NCBI GenBank assembly: GCA_947561585.1
Contig: CANNZV010001130.1
Span: 158,921 to 222,920, forward strand
Source: Caprella mutica
Taxonomy: Eukaryota; Arthropoda; Malacostraca; Amphipoda; Caprellidae
Length of the DNA: 64,000 bases
Direction of reading: 5' to 3'
Under the pieces are notes generated by a model. It did not search any database and was not told the origin of the DNA. It was given only the letters and a program-made list of their open reading frames with translations. The number at the start of each line of letters is the position of its first letter. Within the stretch, counting starts at the first letter, position 1. A program made the position numbers and the translations under genes. Of the stretch, positions 46,940 to 60,371 are shown in pieces.

Positions 46940-48345
46940 CCTTTTACGCTTGGAATCGGCGAGTAGGATTTTTTTCTCTTCAGTCATAGCAAAAGAATTT
47001 CTGCTTTCCCAAGCCTCATTTATGTCATTCTTTTTATAAAGTTCAACTGCCATTTCCTCATTCTCAGCTTAGATACCATCAAAGTCATAATCAGGTGACT
47101 TCTCTCGGTTCCTCTTTTTAGCCAGAGCAGTTTTGTTGGCAGATGAGGAAGAGGCCATTTCAATTCTTCGTTTCTTCTTGCTTTTCTCATCTTCCTCAAT
47201 GTCTTCACTGTCACTTGTATTTTTCACCCCTTTGTTGGTAGTGACTTATTTACCTTATTTCTCTTCTTCTTTACTATTAGGGTAGACTACTTTGACGTCA
47301 CTGTCGGAATCACTCATTAGGGATGATTTTCGTTAATTTCTCGATGAACAGCGGGGTACCTTAATTGCCACTGGAATACACAACAAGATCTCAATTTCCA
47401 CGGGCTTCATCAATTTCCGCTAACTTCTTTGCGGGCTTCTTCTTTGCTAATCAAAGTGAAGGTGTGACTTTCTTCTTTTACAAGTGGCTGTAATTTCTTT
47501 GAATTGATTTAATAGCCGACTTTCGAAAACTCCTCTTAGTTCAGCCATACACTATGATGTCCACCTGACAGGATCGCATGTATAGTTGCGCCTGGCAGGT
47601 GCACCTTCTAGTGAGTGGCGGGAAAAACTAGCCTTTCAATCGACTTGCCAACTCATGTTAATTCGATTAGCTCTACCTGACAGTTGTGTGAGTGGCGGTT
47701 TCATCTGAACAGGTCTCAGTTATAAACAACTAGTGTACTTCCCCGTTAAAATAACGAGGTTTCAATAATAATAAAAAAATACTATATACAAAGAATGTAA
47801 TAAAAATATAGATATATAAAAATATATAGTAGAATGTTTTTGAAGAAATACATATTACATGTACATAAAAAATGTATGAAAAATATATAAATAATATATT
47901 AAATAAATACATACACATAAAAATATATTGGGGGAATATATATATAAATAAAAAGTAAAAATGACAATAAAAATATATATAATGCTATATTTAAATATAT
48001 GGAGAATCCATGGTGAACTGACAAACTTGACAGGTAGGCATAAACAGTGAGTGTGCTCCTCAGGTAACAGGTGCACCTGCCAGTTGTACATATTCACGCG
48101 CACATGTCAGGTGGACATGCTAGTGTATGGCCGGCCTAAATGACTGCTTGAAAGTGAAAGCAGTTTGCACTGAGAAATTTCCTCTATTGCTTCTTCCCTT
48201 GTATGGACTTCTTTAATTGACTTGGTAATTGAAACAAATAACCATTCTGATTTAACCACATCCCATCGGAGATGTCAATAATGAAATGGATCCCCACCAT
48301 CCGAAAACGGAATACTATTCTTGAGTCCTTCTTCGAACATTTTCT
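46940..48345 (-). pseudogene. Unrecognised pseudogene split by a MITE
   Basis: Minus-strand translation, switching frames, gives protein-like stretches: KSEWLFVSITKSIKEVHT and EEAIEEISQC (48345-48135), then after the inserted MITE AELRGVFESRLLNQFKEI (47545-47490), SDSDSDVKVVYPN, a Ser/Glu/Lys-rich nuclear-localisation-like tract (SEDIEEDEKSKKKRRIE) and KKNDINEAWESRNSF (about 47040-46985). Several stops and shifts interrupt it. The acidic-basic tract suggests a nuclear or nucleolar protein, but I do not recognise it. No introns are evident, so a processed pseudogene is possible. Confidence 0.35.
47544..48130. mobile_element. MITE inserted in the pseudogene
   Basis: GCCATACACTATGATGTCCA and CCTGACA at the left are the inverse of TGTCAGG and TGGACATGCTAGTGTATGGC at the right; inner CCTGGCAGGTGCACC and GGTGCACCTGCCAG also pair. 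About 65 bp of imperfect TIR enclose an AT-rich middle (47750-48000). The protein-like frame appears to resume on either side. Confidence 0.65.
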
Positions 48346-49351
48346 TAACAACATTCCCTATTGATGATAAGAGTTGAAGTCTATGCACTTATACACAATT
48401 GCGTTATCTCTAAAAATGTAATACTACTACACAAGGAAGTCTGAAGCTAACGTCAAGTCACACAACTATAGTGTGGCTCGCCTGATTGAAGACTGAACAT
48501 TTTTGTTACTAAGCACATGCCTTATATGTATATACCTCATCAAAGACATAGAACCAGAGTTTACGCGGGCGTAGTCAATATCACGTACGCGTGTCATAAA
48601 AAAAAAACTGTAGGATCTTGTTAGAAAGATTTATATGCATGTTTCAAAGGACCAGATTACAATTGACTCTAAAAAAATAATTATTTTTATTATCCTCAAT
48701 TCTATTCAATGTATTTACCTGACTATTGACTATAGTTAATAGACAATAAGTACAGTTTAGTTTCATCAGAAATTTTAACAGGAATCTTAGTTTCAAATTT
48801 GCTTCGTACAAAATGTAAATCAATAATGTTAATACTCTAAAGACATGGTCATAAAACTATAGTAGTTATACTAGGAGAGTGTTATCTAGTAGTTTGATCT
48901 CAAGCTTGATCATAAAAATGCATACTCTCATACTCTAAAAGACGTGCTCCATTAGGGTGATTATCGATCCCAAATATGCAAATACGCTAGCAAAAACTAA
49001 AAGGTTTAGAAAATTCACAGTTATCCCCAGGCTCTATTTTTTAACTATATTTTCTGAACACGTGTAATACTTTATATTGCATTATAAGGTATTAATATAA
49101 CATATAAAGTATAACAGTATTAATATATCTAATGCTATTAAGTTTAATAGCAATTATCATTTATTCATCATTGTTATTACATATTTTTAATTGTGTTAAG
49201 ACTAGTGTTAAGCTAGCTTAACAATAGCGGATCAAGAAGAAATCCATTATACGAAACATATATGTGGAGCTTGTACAGTGTACACAAGAGTGAAAAGAAA
49301 TCAACATAAGTCGAACGATGCTATTGATGGCTGACACTTGGGTCTCTTAAT
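48346..49351. other. No feature recognised
   Basis: AT-rich spacer, nothing supportable. Confidence 0.45.
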
Positions 49352-49768
49352 CCAGGTAATAAAAAATTATCCCCGGGATATTCCGGGGAAATTCCCTGGG
49401 ATTATTCCCTCGATATTCACAGCGTTATCGAGGGGATGCCCTATTTTTACGTTTTCGCGATATGGGGATATCCCTAAATGATATCGAGGGAACAATGATG
49501 GAATTTAAATATATTATCCCTGGAATGTTCCCTGGAATATACAAGGTAAGAGCAAGTAATACAGAAATTATTATTCCCTCAATATCGAAGGGATCAAATG
49601 GGAATATTCCCTGTATATCTAGAATAGAGGAAGGATATAAAAATAAGAATAACAAAATTAATATTTCCTAGCATATAGTGCATTTATACGTGTACGTTTG
49701 AGTTTACATGAATTAATTGAATGATACATATTGTTATATATAGATTAAATGGAAAGAAATGAAATGAT

Positions 49769-49838
49769 GTTTCCGGGTCTTGAACCAGCACCTTGTTGAC
49801 TTCTGTTTGGGACGCTAACCACTCGACCATCCTGGACA
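49769..49838 (-). other. tRNA-like sequence (SINE head or tRNA pseudogene)
   Basis: The minus strand carries an A-box-like TGGTCGAGTGG (49819-49829) and a perfect B-box-like GGTTCAAGACC (49776-49786) about 33 bases apart, the internal RNA polymerase III promoter layout. The start GTCCAGGATGGTCGAGTGG resembles Leu/Ser-type tRNAs, but the acceptor and anticodon stems do not pair well. A tRNA-derived SINE or decayed tRNA is more likely than a functional tRNA. Confidence 0.6.
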
Positions 49839-49984
49839 CAATAGAAGTAGGATTTTCAATGAACTTTATGCAATATGATAACTCAAGTTTATATTTAGGT
49901 TATCATTGATATTTCATATATTATTTTAGTTTCATATTTCATATATTATTTCTTTTTTTCTTTTATAATCGTTTCTTTTATAAT

Positions 49985-50860
49985 TTTTAGGGGATCAACT
50001 ATTTTTCACTAATTCCTGGAATATTCCCTCGATATTGTTAGGGAATCAACTAATTTTTAGTAATTTCTGGAATATTCCTTCGATATCCTTAGGGAATCAA
50101 CTAATTTTCAGTAATTCTTGGAATATTCCCTCTATATCGACAGGGAATCAACTAATTTTCACTAATTCCTGGAATATTCCTTCGATATCGGGAGGGGATC
50201 AACTAATTTTCATATATTCTTGGAATATTCCCTCGATATCGTTAGTGGGTGAAGTAATTTTCACTAATCCTTGGAATATCCCCTTGATATCGTTTGGGAT
50301 CACCTAATTATCACTAATTCATGGAATGTTCCCTCGATTTCGTTGGGGGTTCAACTAATTTCACTAATTCCTGGAATATTCCTTCGATATTGTTAGGGGG
50401 TCAACTAATTTTCAGTAATTGCTGGATTATTCCCTCAATATCGATAGGGATTAACTAATTTTCACTAATTCCTGGAATATTCTCTCGATATCGGTAGGGA
50501 TCAACTTATTTTCACTAATTCCTGGAATAATCCCTCGATATCGTTAGGGATCAACTATTTTTTACTAATTCCTGGAATATTCCTTCGATATCGTTAGGGA
50601 TCAACTAATTTTCACTAATTCCTGGAATATTCCCTCGATATCGTTAGGGGATCAACTAATTTTCACTAATTCCTCAAATATTCCCTCGATATCTTTAGGG
50701 GATCAACTAATTTTTACTAATTCCTGGAATATTCTCTCGATATTTTTAGGGGATCAACTAATTTTCACTAATCCGTGGAATATTCCCTCCACATTATTAG
50801 GGGATCAACTCATTTTTACTAATCCCTGGAATATTCCCTCGATATCATTTTACGATATCG
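49985..50860. repeat. 51-bp minisatellite, about 17 copies
   Basis: Units combine GGAATATTCCCTCGATATCG, TTAGGGGATCAACTAATTTT and CACTAATTCCT, with variable length (50-52) and substitutions. Each unit contains the palindromic GGAATATTCC and GATATC. Confidence 0.95.
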
Positions 50861-50922
50861 GAAAATGAGGGAATATATAGATATCGAGAGAATATTCCGG
50901 GAATATCTCAATGTTACCTGGG

Positions 50923-52184
50923 AATAGTGTTGAGTGCTCTCATCCAAATTTGTGGGGTTCTCTAAAATGTCTCCAAAAGGAACATTCATTTCTGGAACTT
51001 CGCTTAGAGCAACCTAGTCTTGACGAAACTCTCATCCTTTAAAGAAACGCAAAATACATGTTTTTTTTAGACTGCGTAATGTTGTGGAAAAATATGACTA
51101 ATATAATTATAGACTATATCAAGGCTGACCACATACATACTTCAATAAAATTAATTATCAATAATTATAAAAGAATAATTAATTATCATATTGTAAAACA
51201 CAGCATAAATTGATATTAATTAACAGATTCATGTGATGTGATATGTATCAATATTTTGTGCTGAGATTCTCAAAATAAAATTGATTATTGTCAAATAGAA
51301 AACAATTAATAGAAAGTTTATGATTTGAAGGGAAAAATCGTTAATGATTAGTTTAAAGTGTAACTTCCACGCTAAAAGATGACTTTGAACAATTAGGATA
51401 CATCAAAAAAATTATTACTTGACTAACATCTAAGAATCTGAGTACTTTATTACTATATGCTACATTTATATTCATAATTTAGTAATATCCTTAACTAAAT
51501 AGTAATTATAAACTGCATCGGTGATGTTAATTATAAAGAAACTATTTCAGAGCTCAGAATGACAATTTAATGAGATTTCAGACTAAAAAAATTCCGAATA
51601 GTTATTCTTCCAGGAAAGAAAACATTCACTAAATCAAGATTAACGGATCCTAAAGTTGCTTTGATTTATCACCAAAAAATCGTGAGATTTGAACTTCTAT
51701 TCCAAGAGGCTGATGAATAAATTTCCTTCCACTCAGTGTACGCCATAGTGAGTTTTGGATGAGATGGATCAGTTCGACTGACACTGGAACATTTTGACCT
51801 GGTTAATAATTACGAATTTAATCCTCATAAACAGGATATATTTTTTTGTGAGCTGTTAAACAAAACATTCAAGATATCATTATTTGATATTGTAAACATA
51901 TTATTGATAGGCCTCAGAGTTCGACACGAAAAAAATAGTTTAGAAAAATTTATCTGTTCATGGGTGAAAATAGGCTTAAATTCTTTGACAAGGACTGTGA
52001 CTAAACCAGCATCCAAACTATCATTGACGACGCATGCAATATCTGCTAACGAATGCTCATGCGCGCTCGTCATTTCTGATGCAAACTCATACTTTTTATC
52101 ATCAACCTTGGATTTTTAATCACAAATACTTTCTTCTCGGCTTGGTCAACCTGTCTCTTTCATAGTCTAGAGTTCTAAACTATA
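50923..52184. other. No gene recognised
   Basis: Overlapping frames on both strands at 51825-52119 have no domain I know; the rest is AT-rich. Confidence 0.45.
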
Positions 52185-52545
52185 TTATCTGCACTGGGTA
52201 AATATGTCTCATAACACGAAGCATAGTGTCTTGATTAGGTCAATATGTCTCATCCTTAGAAATATGTTATCTAGATTAGGTCAGTATGTTTCATCCTCTG
52301 TAGTATGTTATCTAGTTTAGGTCAATGTGTGTCCTCCTCTGCAGTATATTATTTAGATTAGGTCAATATGTCTCATTCTCTGAAGTATATTATCTAGCTT
52401 AGGTCAATATGTCTCATCCTCTGCAGTATATTATCTAGCTTTTGTCAATATGTCTCATTCTCTGCAGTATAATATCTAGATTAGGTCAATATGTCTCATC
52501 CTCTGCAGAATATTATCAAGATTAGGTCTATATGACCAACCTGCG
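52185..52545. repeat. About 41-bp minisatellite, about 8-9 copies
   Basis: Units of TTAGGTCAATATGTCTCATC, CTCTGCAGTATATTATCTAG with scattered substitutions. Confidence 0.94.
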
Positions 52546-52597
52546 AATTATATTTTCCCGACCTTTTGTCGATTTGCATAATCTAGATTCTAGACTG

Positions 52598-54465
52598 CAG
52601 TGCTTCTCGTAGTGGGGTGTCCGGTGTATTATGCCTGAGTGAGATTCGTGCACATTTGAGATATTAGCAGATGAGAAGCGGAGAGTTGATTTTGGGCGTG
52701 GCGTTATTGCTGCAGTTAGTGCAGTATCAAGTGTGCTGAAACAGCATGCATTTTTGTTTCAATTATAATGAATATATTTTTCAATTATATCATTCTAATA
52801 TATTAGAATAGTCTTCACTCTATCTAGTTTTCGGTAATTTTCCACATCAATTTTTTTCAGCACAGACTCTGCCAAACAGCAAATAATAAATATAATTCAT
52901 TATTTAAATTAGAGATTTATCCTAAATATAATATTGTCATTATTACTCCTTTTAGTATTTACACTATAATAACTGCAGGTGACAAAAATAGTGTTTTGTC
53001 CAGTATGAGGTTTTTTTCAGTACAGTTTCAAAAATATCTTGGCCAAATATGAGGTTTGTCTACTAGGCCTCTAGGAGGGTTTAGTGTATACCTAATAATT
53101 CAGCGATGTTAGAAACTATCAAGAATTTAAAAACTGCTAACATAGGTACCTAGATTATACTAAAAATATAATCTATACAAATAGCGGCTATCTTTACAAA
53201 AGTCTTAGTAATCAGATAATCATAATATCATGTATTATGATAGATAAATTTACTATTCGAAAGTTATAAATAACGCTTAATTTCGAAATACTGTCAACAT
53301 CCACTTTTCGAGTAGTGTAGGTGTCCCATATTTGTCATTCATAACTAAACTTTCGGTAGAAATAGTATAAATTTGTAGAGCTTAGGTTATATACCATATC
53401 ACAGTAAACTGAAAAGAAATTGATCTAAGATTTGCTTCGTAATTGATTATGTAAGAAATATTCACATTCAACCGTCACTGTCCGACTTTTCAATTAGATT
53501 GAATAGAAGAATACTAAATGGATGCGAAGTGCATCACGTAATATCGTAAATTTAATTGTAATTAGGTACAATTTTAGGTATTTACTGTTTCTTTCTGGAT
53601 GATGGTATTTAGGTAACTGTATAGGTAGCCATTGATGATACATTTATCCGTTTTGTAAGCCTTTGTTATTGATTTGAATTTGTTGGACAAGACACTATTT
53701 CTTTTTCTTGGCTTGAAATTCGTAGGGTAGAAGTAACATCACAAATAATAACAGAAATACAAATAATAATAGAAATATAGAACCATATTAGAAATGGTTT
53801 GCAAGTTTATAATCAGTAACTTTAGTTTTAATTAGTAGAAAAATAGAAATAGAATGGAAGGGACCTTTAAACAATGGATTGGAATTACATAAAGTAAGTA
53901 TTGTTTTGCAGTTAGGTGAAACATGTTCCGTTTCTATTCGGATAGTAGTTTTTAAAAGGTTAGTCATTAGCAGGCTGCAGAGATGTACCACTGTCAAAAT
54001 ATGAAACATCCATTATATTGTGACAATGTGTAAATCATTTATAGCACGGATTTTTTCATACAGACGTAATTAAGGGCAACTCAGACTCTATCACTACTGT
54101 GGCACACTTGATACTGCAGCAATAACGCCACGCCCACAACATACTCTCAGCCTCTCATATGCTAATATCTCAAATGTGCATGGATCTCACTCAGGCATAA
54201 TACCCCGGCACCCCTTTGGGTATATAGGGGTGCCTGCAATTGCGGTTTTATGTGTTACCTATATCTGTAAAATTTCAGTACTTGCTGTTATTATCTTACA
54301 GAATATACATGAAGTATATTTGAACTTTTCTAACATCATAGTTACCAAATACGTATTTTTAAATTGTAGCTTTTCAATCTATTTTTAATGCATTACGATT
54401 ACAATGTTCTATGGGTGCCTGAGAAAAGCAAGGGATGTGCGAGAAAAATACTTAAAGAACCACTG
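52598..54465. mobile_element. Decayed hAT-type transposon (Ac/Charlie-like ends)
   Basis: The left end starts CAGTGCTTCTCGTAGTGGGG; the right end, reverse-complemented, starts CAGTGGTTCTTTAAGTA. Flanks are TTCTAGAC (52588-52595, two bases off the end) and ATCTAGAG (54466-54473), both of the nTCTAGAn type used by many hAT elements. Long subterminal inverted repeats follow: GCCTGAGTGAGAT, CACATTTGAGATATTAGCA and GGGCGTGGCGTTATTGCTGC occur at 52634-52720 and inverted at 54098-54205. No transposase frame is visible in the 1.3-kb middle. Confidence 0.7.
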
Positions 54466-56370
54466 ATCTAGAGAATGCGCTGGGCGATTTCATGATAATT
54501 GAAAATGCGCGACTATCTCGTCAAATATAATATAAGTTAAATGTGATTTGATTTCCACTACTGAATCTCGTTAACTCAATAGAATAAAAAAAGAAAGCGG
54601 CTTCTCGAGAAGTCAGCAATTATACCAGAGGCTTCTTTAATGTGTCATCTGATGAATGAAATAATATTAGATAATAAAACTGTATGAATGTTAATATATT
54701 GGAGATTCAATTCACATTTCTACATGAAAGCATGATTATAACACATGTTAATTACATGAGTCTGATGCAGTAATGGATTGATGAACACTACTATTTCGAA
54801 CGTCATAAAAACACTAAAATAAGAGTTGTGAAATTGTATTTTTTTAATATCAGTATGGAAGTTTCTTTTCTGAATTATTCATCATTTTCAATGACTGTTG
54901 ATTTCGTATCGTCAGTTTTGTTCTTAATATTGTCCCCTACTAGATCAATACCACTACATTGTATTAAAAAGATGCCAGCAGACTAATAGTGTATTCCGTT
55001 TCAGCAAACTCATCCTCTTGGAGTGTGTTCCAAAAACCGCAGAATTTCCCCGCAGTTTCTAATCCTCTTCAATATTCAGGTAGCAGTATAGTCTGAGAGG
55101 TGAAAGTGCACCAATATTTGATAAACAAGAAGTGATTCTATTTGCGTAATGCTACCCTGACTGGTGACTGAATACATTTGATAATGATTACTATAATGAA
55201 ATATTTTTGTAACTTATGTATTGGCAAGGTTCTATCTGAAATTACAATGAAATCTGTTGTAAATTTACCAAAAATAAAATATACGTTTAAATATTTTATG
55301 AAGGATAAAATATATTTATCAAATTTTCTTGCTATTTGAAGCAAATCCATTATTGAACACATTATTAAAACACACAAAAAAAAATCAAATATCTTCAAAA
55401 TTTCTCGATTTGCAGCTGAAATTTCAAATTGTTTCTTGAACATATCGATTCTTTCGAATAAATAATTTCCACCATCCAGCGACACTACAATAAACCCTAC
55501 TCTTCATGAATTTTGCATTCTTTTGTGGAGCACCACAAAGAAAAGTCACCGCCGGTTATAATTACTCATTTTATTTGTCACAAGGTTAATTTGCTATAAG
55601 TTTTTCGTTTGCAAATTCGATAATTTCGTTATTTTGACACTGAGGACATTTTATTGAAAACGGTCGAACCAAGTTTTATCTGTTGGGCTCCATTTCGTTT
55701 TAAATCTTTTAATTACCACTAAAAAATGTCAGGGAGTGATGAAACTTGCTGTGCAGGAGTTATGAATTATATTTAAAAGTTTAGATTTGTCAATCAGCGG
55801 GAAGAAATACATAAATAACATGATTATGAGAGCTACAAAATTTCATTTCATTATCTGCTTCAAATAATATTATTCTGAATAATTATTACTAGATTATGAC
55901 GAAATGGAAAGTTTATATACACATTCGGAAAAAGAATTTATTCGTAAATTTATTTTCATTTTAAAAAGTTTTAACACATTTGTGACCGTCTGGATTGAAT
56001 AATTCCATTTGAAGTTGCAGTAACCTATCTGAAGACTCTATGAATGTAATTCTTCTTATAAGTTTGCTTATTTAGGTATAGTTTATATAGAAAATACTGT
56101 ATACTTTAATGCCGTCTCCATCAAATCTGAATAAAAAGATGTTTCTCGGAAATATTAGGGATGAAAACAATCTAGATGTGTTTTATAAACAGATAGACAA
56201 TCTTGTAAATTATACCTGTCAGGTCTGTCAAAAAGACCTGTCAGCACAGGTATTGAGGATTTATTTTGATCTTGCATCAAATGATTAGTTGACTAGATAC
56301 ATCAAAAAGAGGACACAATACCCGAACAAGAGTTTCGACACTAATTTATGGAACCAGAATTATTCCAGTT
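54466..56370. other. No gene recognised
   Basis: AT-rich; the 115-residue minus-strand frame at 55138-55485 has no recognisable domain. Confidence 0.45.
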
Positions 56371-56765
56371 AGACAATTTTTTCTCCGAAAATTTCAGTAA
56401 AATGGCTCTCCTGAAAAGTACATTTTTTCGAATTCTAAAGGCATCAACTCCTACAGTTTATGAGCTAGAGACATGGGATGGGGTTTGTTTCATTTTCTTT
56501 ATAAATAAATTGCTCACAAAGTAACAGGTGGTTTTTCAAATTTCTAAATGAGTGAGGAGGTATAATGAGATATATGAAAGAAAATCAATGTTTTTGAAAA
56601 CTAATTAAAGAAAACTCTTTTACAATTTTTCTTAGACGAAATAGAAAAAAATTACTCTGAAAATTTTCAGATAACTAAATTCTGAACAAGATGAAGACAA
56701 CTCCATCTATCTTGTTCGTAAATTGTATGAGTTGATGCCTTTTGAAAGTACCTCCCTACTTGCTT
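56371..56765. repeat. Weak inverted repeat
   Basis: AAAGGCATCAACTCCTACAG and TTTATGA near 56440 face TCGTAAATTG and TATGAGTTGATGCCTTT near 56725. Arms are about 40-60 bp and diverged. Confidence 0.45.
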
Positions 56766-59700
56766 TTTCTTTGGCGGTGGAGGATGAAGACTGTAGAGGG
56801 CGAAGGCGAAAAAAAATCCTTAATAAAGAAATTCTCCATTTGAGTAGTTGCATTAACTCTGAAATTTTCAAATTTGTACATTAATTAGTTATTTTATCTT
56901 TATTTTAGGGAGATTGTCCCCATAAAACAATTGTTCTTCCCAGTGCACCTCCTCTTCTATGTTTTTATAATGTCATAAACAAAAACTTAGAATTCAGCAC
57001 ACACGCTTTTGAAAAAGATAAAGTTTTACAATTGCGAGTGAACGGTTGAAGAATCTATTTATCATTTTGATGCTTGTTTCGATATTCTGGAAGAATTATT
57101 TTTCTTCGTTAGGAAAAGGACTGCGTGCTTTAATCCCTTAAGATGTAATAAAAGTGTTATGAAATAATATACAGAATAATTTGGTAACTGAAGAAAATCA
57201 CCTCATATAGTAAAACATATTTAAAATAAAGATAATTGGAATTGAAAATGCAATCTAAGCAATTGTCATAAAGTCGAACTCGAATCGCCCACCCGAATTT
57301 TTTTTCTACGTAGAACAGATTAATTTTACGTAACAGTATATGTTTGTACATCAGTGATGATGGGGTTGATTCTAATGTGAATCAAGATATTGCTTAAGGG
57401 AAAAGGGAATTTTTTATCATTCTTCACCTGTCTAGATTATTTATAGCAGCATTTCCGCAGAAGAAAGATTATTTCATAATGGATATAATGATGAACCTTC
57501 ATTATAATTATTGTTTAATAATATTCTTCTAAATAATTTGAATTTATTGTTTTGTATATTTATTTTTTATGTTGTTTTAAACAAAAAATACTTTACTATT
57601 GGATACATCTTTTTAAAAATGAGTCGTGTATATCGATGATCTAGAACTCTATACTAGCGATTGATTCAGCGTGTAATCTCACTAGAGTAATATTCTAGGA
57701 CATTTACAGACGCTTCGTCCTTTTCTCCAGTGAACTACTCGGCATAAAATTAAACAGAATGTTTCAAAAGAGTTCAAAGTCTTATCCTAATTAAATAAAG
57801 TTTTTGTTAATTCCAGCAGGTCTCCAAACACCTTTCTGAGTTTTCCACCAAATAATTAAATTAACCCATTCATTAGAAAGGATAGTTAGGGAAATAACTG
57901 AGGCTTTAAATTTGAGGTGAAATGATGCAAACCGAGCGTTAAACACGCGCCCTAATGATGATGAATTAACGTATTTTATCCTCATTTTGATAATTGATCT
58001 TGCCAATTAATTTACTCAGACTGTTACAATGGAAAAATGTGTTGCAGTGAATTGTATTAAAATGTTTGGGAGAAAGAAGTAAATTTTCAATGTAATATTA
58101 AAATAATTTGAATTATTTTCTGTTGCTGTGTTGCTATTGTATTCTGTTGAATGTACGAGATTAAAATGTTCGTAATTAAAATTTGCAATGAACTATTATA
58201 TAACTAGATATGAATAGGTAATGTAGATATTTTAGTAATTATATTTCAGCAAACAACTGTGAATGAAGTATAATAATTTTTCTAAGCTAGCAGCTTATTT
58301 TTTGTTATTTGTTCTCAACGCAACTGAACATTGGTAAGAAATTCAGTCGTTTCAGTTCGTTTTTTGACTGAAAAAGTGATTGTACTTACTGTGTAATTAC
58401 TATCGAGATTATCGAGAGAAAGAAAAACCAATGAGTATAAAATCAGGAATTGAAAAATATCTACAAACTGTGGAAGCGTTTTTTTCGATTTTTCAAATTG
58501 GTTTTCGAATTATTGAAATTTTTGGTGAAAAAAAAAAATTGAAAAAATATAAATTTCAAAATTCAATATTTTGAAAAATAATTCAAAAATTGAAAAAAAC
58601 TCTTTCAGAGTTTGTAGAGAATTCCGGGGAAAATCGAATGCAAAAAAACCGCAATGCTCTAGCTTCAAAATTGTAAAAACCATAGGGTTTTGAATTACAA
58701 GATTTGTTGATCTCTGAATTAGTATGAATTTCCTTTCAAAGTTTGATGATCCGATGCAAAGATTTGGGGGTAACTGAGGAATCTTTCTTTGCATTCATTG
58801 GTTCTTAGAGTACATATTGACTCCCTACCCCCCCCCCCCCCCGGCTCACTTTTCCCTTTCTCCCTCTCCCCAGGGGGGTTAGAGTTATACGAGACCTCTG
58901 ATATTTTGCACACACTATTAGAAGGTTATAAAAAAAAAGATAAAATTTTGAGATTTCTTCGGGGACGGTCCCCTTAAATGAAAGTTAGTTATATTCACTA
59001 AGCTTGCTAATGAACCAGTCAACGGCTTTTTTAATATTTCCCATCACCTGCAAGATGTTTTCTAACTATAGATGTAACTATAAATTATTTGTACATAGTA
59101 AATATTTTTTTTGCGGTTATCAATTAAATAAATAGTAGTTGTTATTAGTTTCACATTTATAATTTATTATTTAAATAGTATATACCAACACTATATGAAA
59201 ATGAAGATTGTTTAAAATTATTGCATGCTAGGTATATAAGTAAACCAAAAATATGACTGGGAATGGACCAAATGATAGGGGATCAAATGACCAGGGAACT
59301 TTTGGCCAGTGATCAATTGAATGGCCACAAAATAAAATGACCGGGGATCCAATGGCAGGATTCAGATAACAAACTTCTATTTCTGTTATATTTTATGATT
59401 GCAATAATGTATGGAAGATAACTGCCTGATTATTCATTTGGGCGGATTTGGGATGTGTGTATTTAGCAACCATCTTAATGGGATGTGTGTATTTAGCTTC
59501 TAAACTAACATATGTCTTACTCACCATGAGCAATTAGCAACAAACAATATAAATGAGGAACCTCCACTACCATTTCATCCCAAATTTATTCATTTTATTG
59601 AAAATATATTGTATTATCAATAATGAAATTCAACCAATGAAAACAGAAAGCTCATGAAGTCTCCCTCGTATAAAACTTTAATTGTATGCACATTTATAAC

Positions 59701-60371
59701 TGAAGTAATTTCCTAAGAAGCACCAGAAAATATTCATCGTGGAGCAGTCTGGCCTCTTTCCAAGATTAGACAGAAACTTTGTTACAGTCAACCTTATCTT
59801 CCATTTGCTTGGAAACTTTTAACTCTTTAACTATTAAAAGAAATGACTAGAAATCAGAAAACTTTTGCTTCTTTTTGGCTTCATTAAATTGAGGAGAATT
59901 CTTGAATAATGATAGCAAAGAAAAGAAATAGTTGATTTGGTGCGGAGATTTGAATGTACAAAATATTTAATTCGAAACCGAGAAAGAAAAGGATCCTAAA
60001 TAAAGGTAGTAATATATAATTTATCCTAAGTTACAATGTGTCTTGTGGAGACGGTGTATTACTTTTGAATGAAAATTGTTTATATGGTCAAATCGTGGAC
60101 GCAATAACCATCTCCGGTAAGTTCATATAGTCTTTTATTAAAGTATTATTAAATGATAAATTACAAGTATGAGCAGTATATCACATATGTACCAACTTAC
60201 ATAAAATACAATTGTCTTATTAATACATTATAATTCAAGGATACAGTTTGGAGAACGAGAATAAAAACACTGCATATACTAATTTCGACGAAAATATTGT
60301 TATCCAAATATAAATCGCCAAATTTTATATTTTGATACTACAGTTATGTTTTTTAATCACTTCAATTAGTA
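56766..60371. other. No gene recognised; simple-sequence features
   Basis: Contains A/T-rich imperfect palindromes around 58510-58610, a poly-C tract at about 58827-58842 with a CCCC...GGGG neighbour, and 15-17 base ATGACCGGGGATC-like units at 59265-59350. Open frames here (57791-58006, 58380-58574, 58789-58977) are not convincing. Confidence 0.45.

Larger units (their letters stand above)
49352..50922. mobile_element. GGAATATTCC-family TIR element with internal array
   Basis: CCAGGTAATAAAAAATTATC then CCCGGGATATTCC at the left; GGAATATTCCGGGA-like sequence and GTTACCTGG at the right. The terminal CCAGGTAA/TTACCTGG and the following CCCGG-ATATTC stretch are inverted copies. The body holds a tRNA-like segment and a long 51-bp array. 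No transposase is visible, so it is non-autonomous and unclassified. Confidence 0.55.

Noticed and set aside
49769..49838. Functional tRNA gene
   Set aside because: Promoter boxes fit, but acceptor and anticodon stems do not pair convincingly; better described as tRNA-like.
58789..58977. Pro-rich ORF over the poly-C tract
   Set aside because: Homopolymer-driven; overlapping frames are open on both strands for the same reason.
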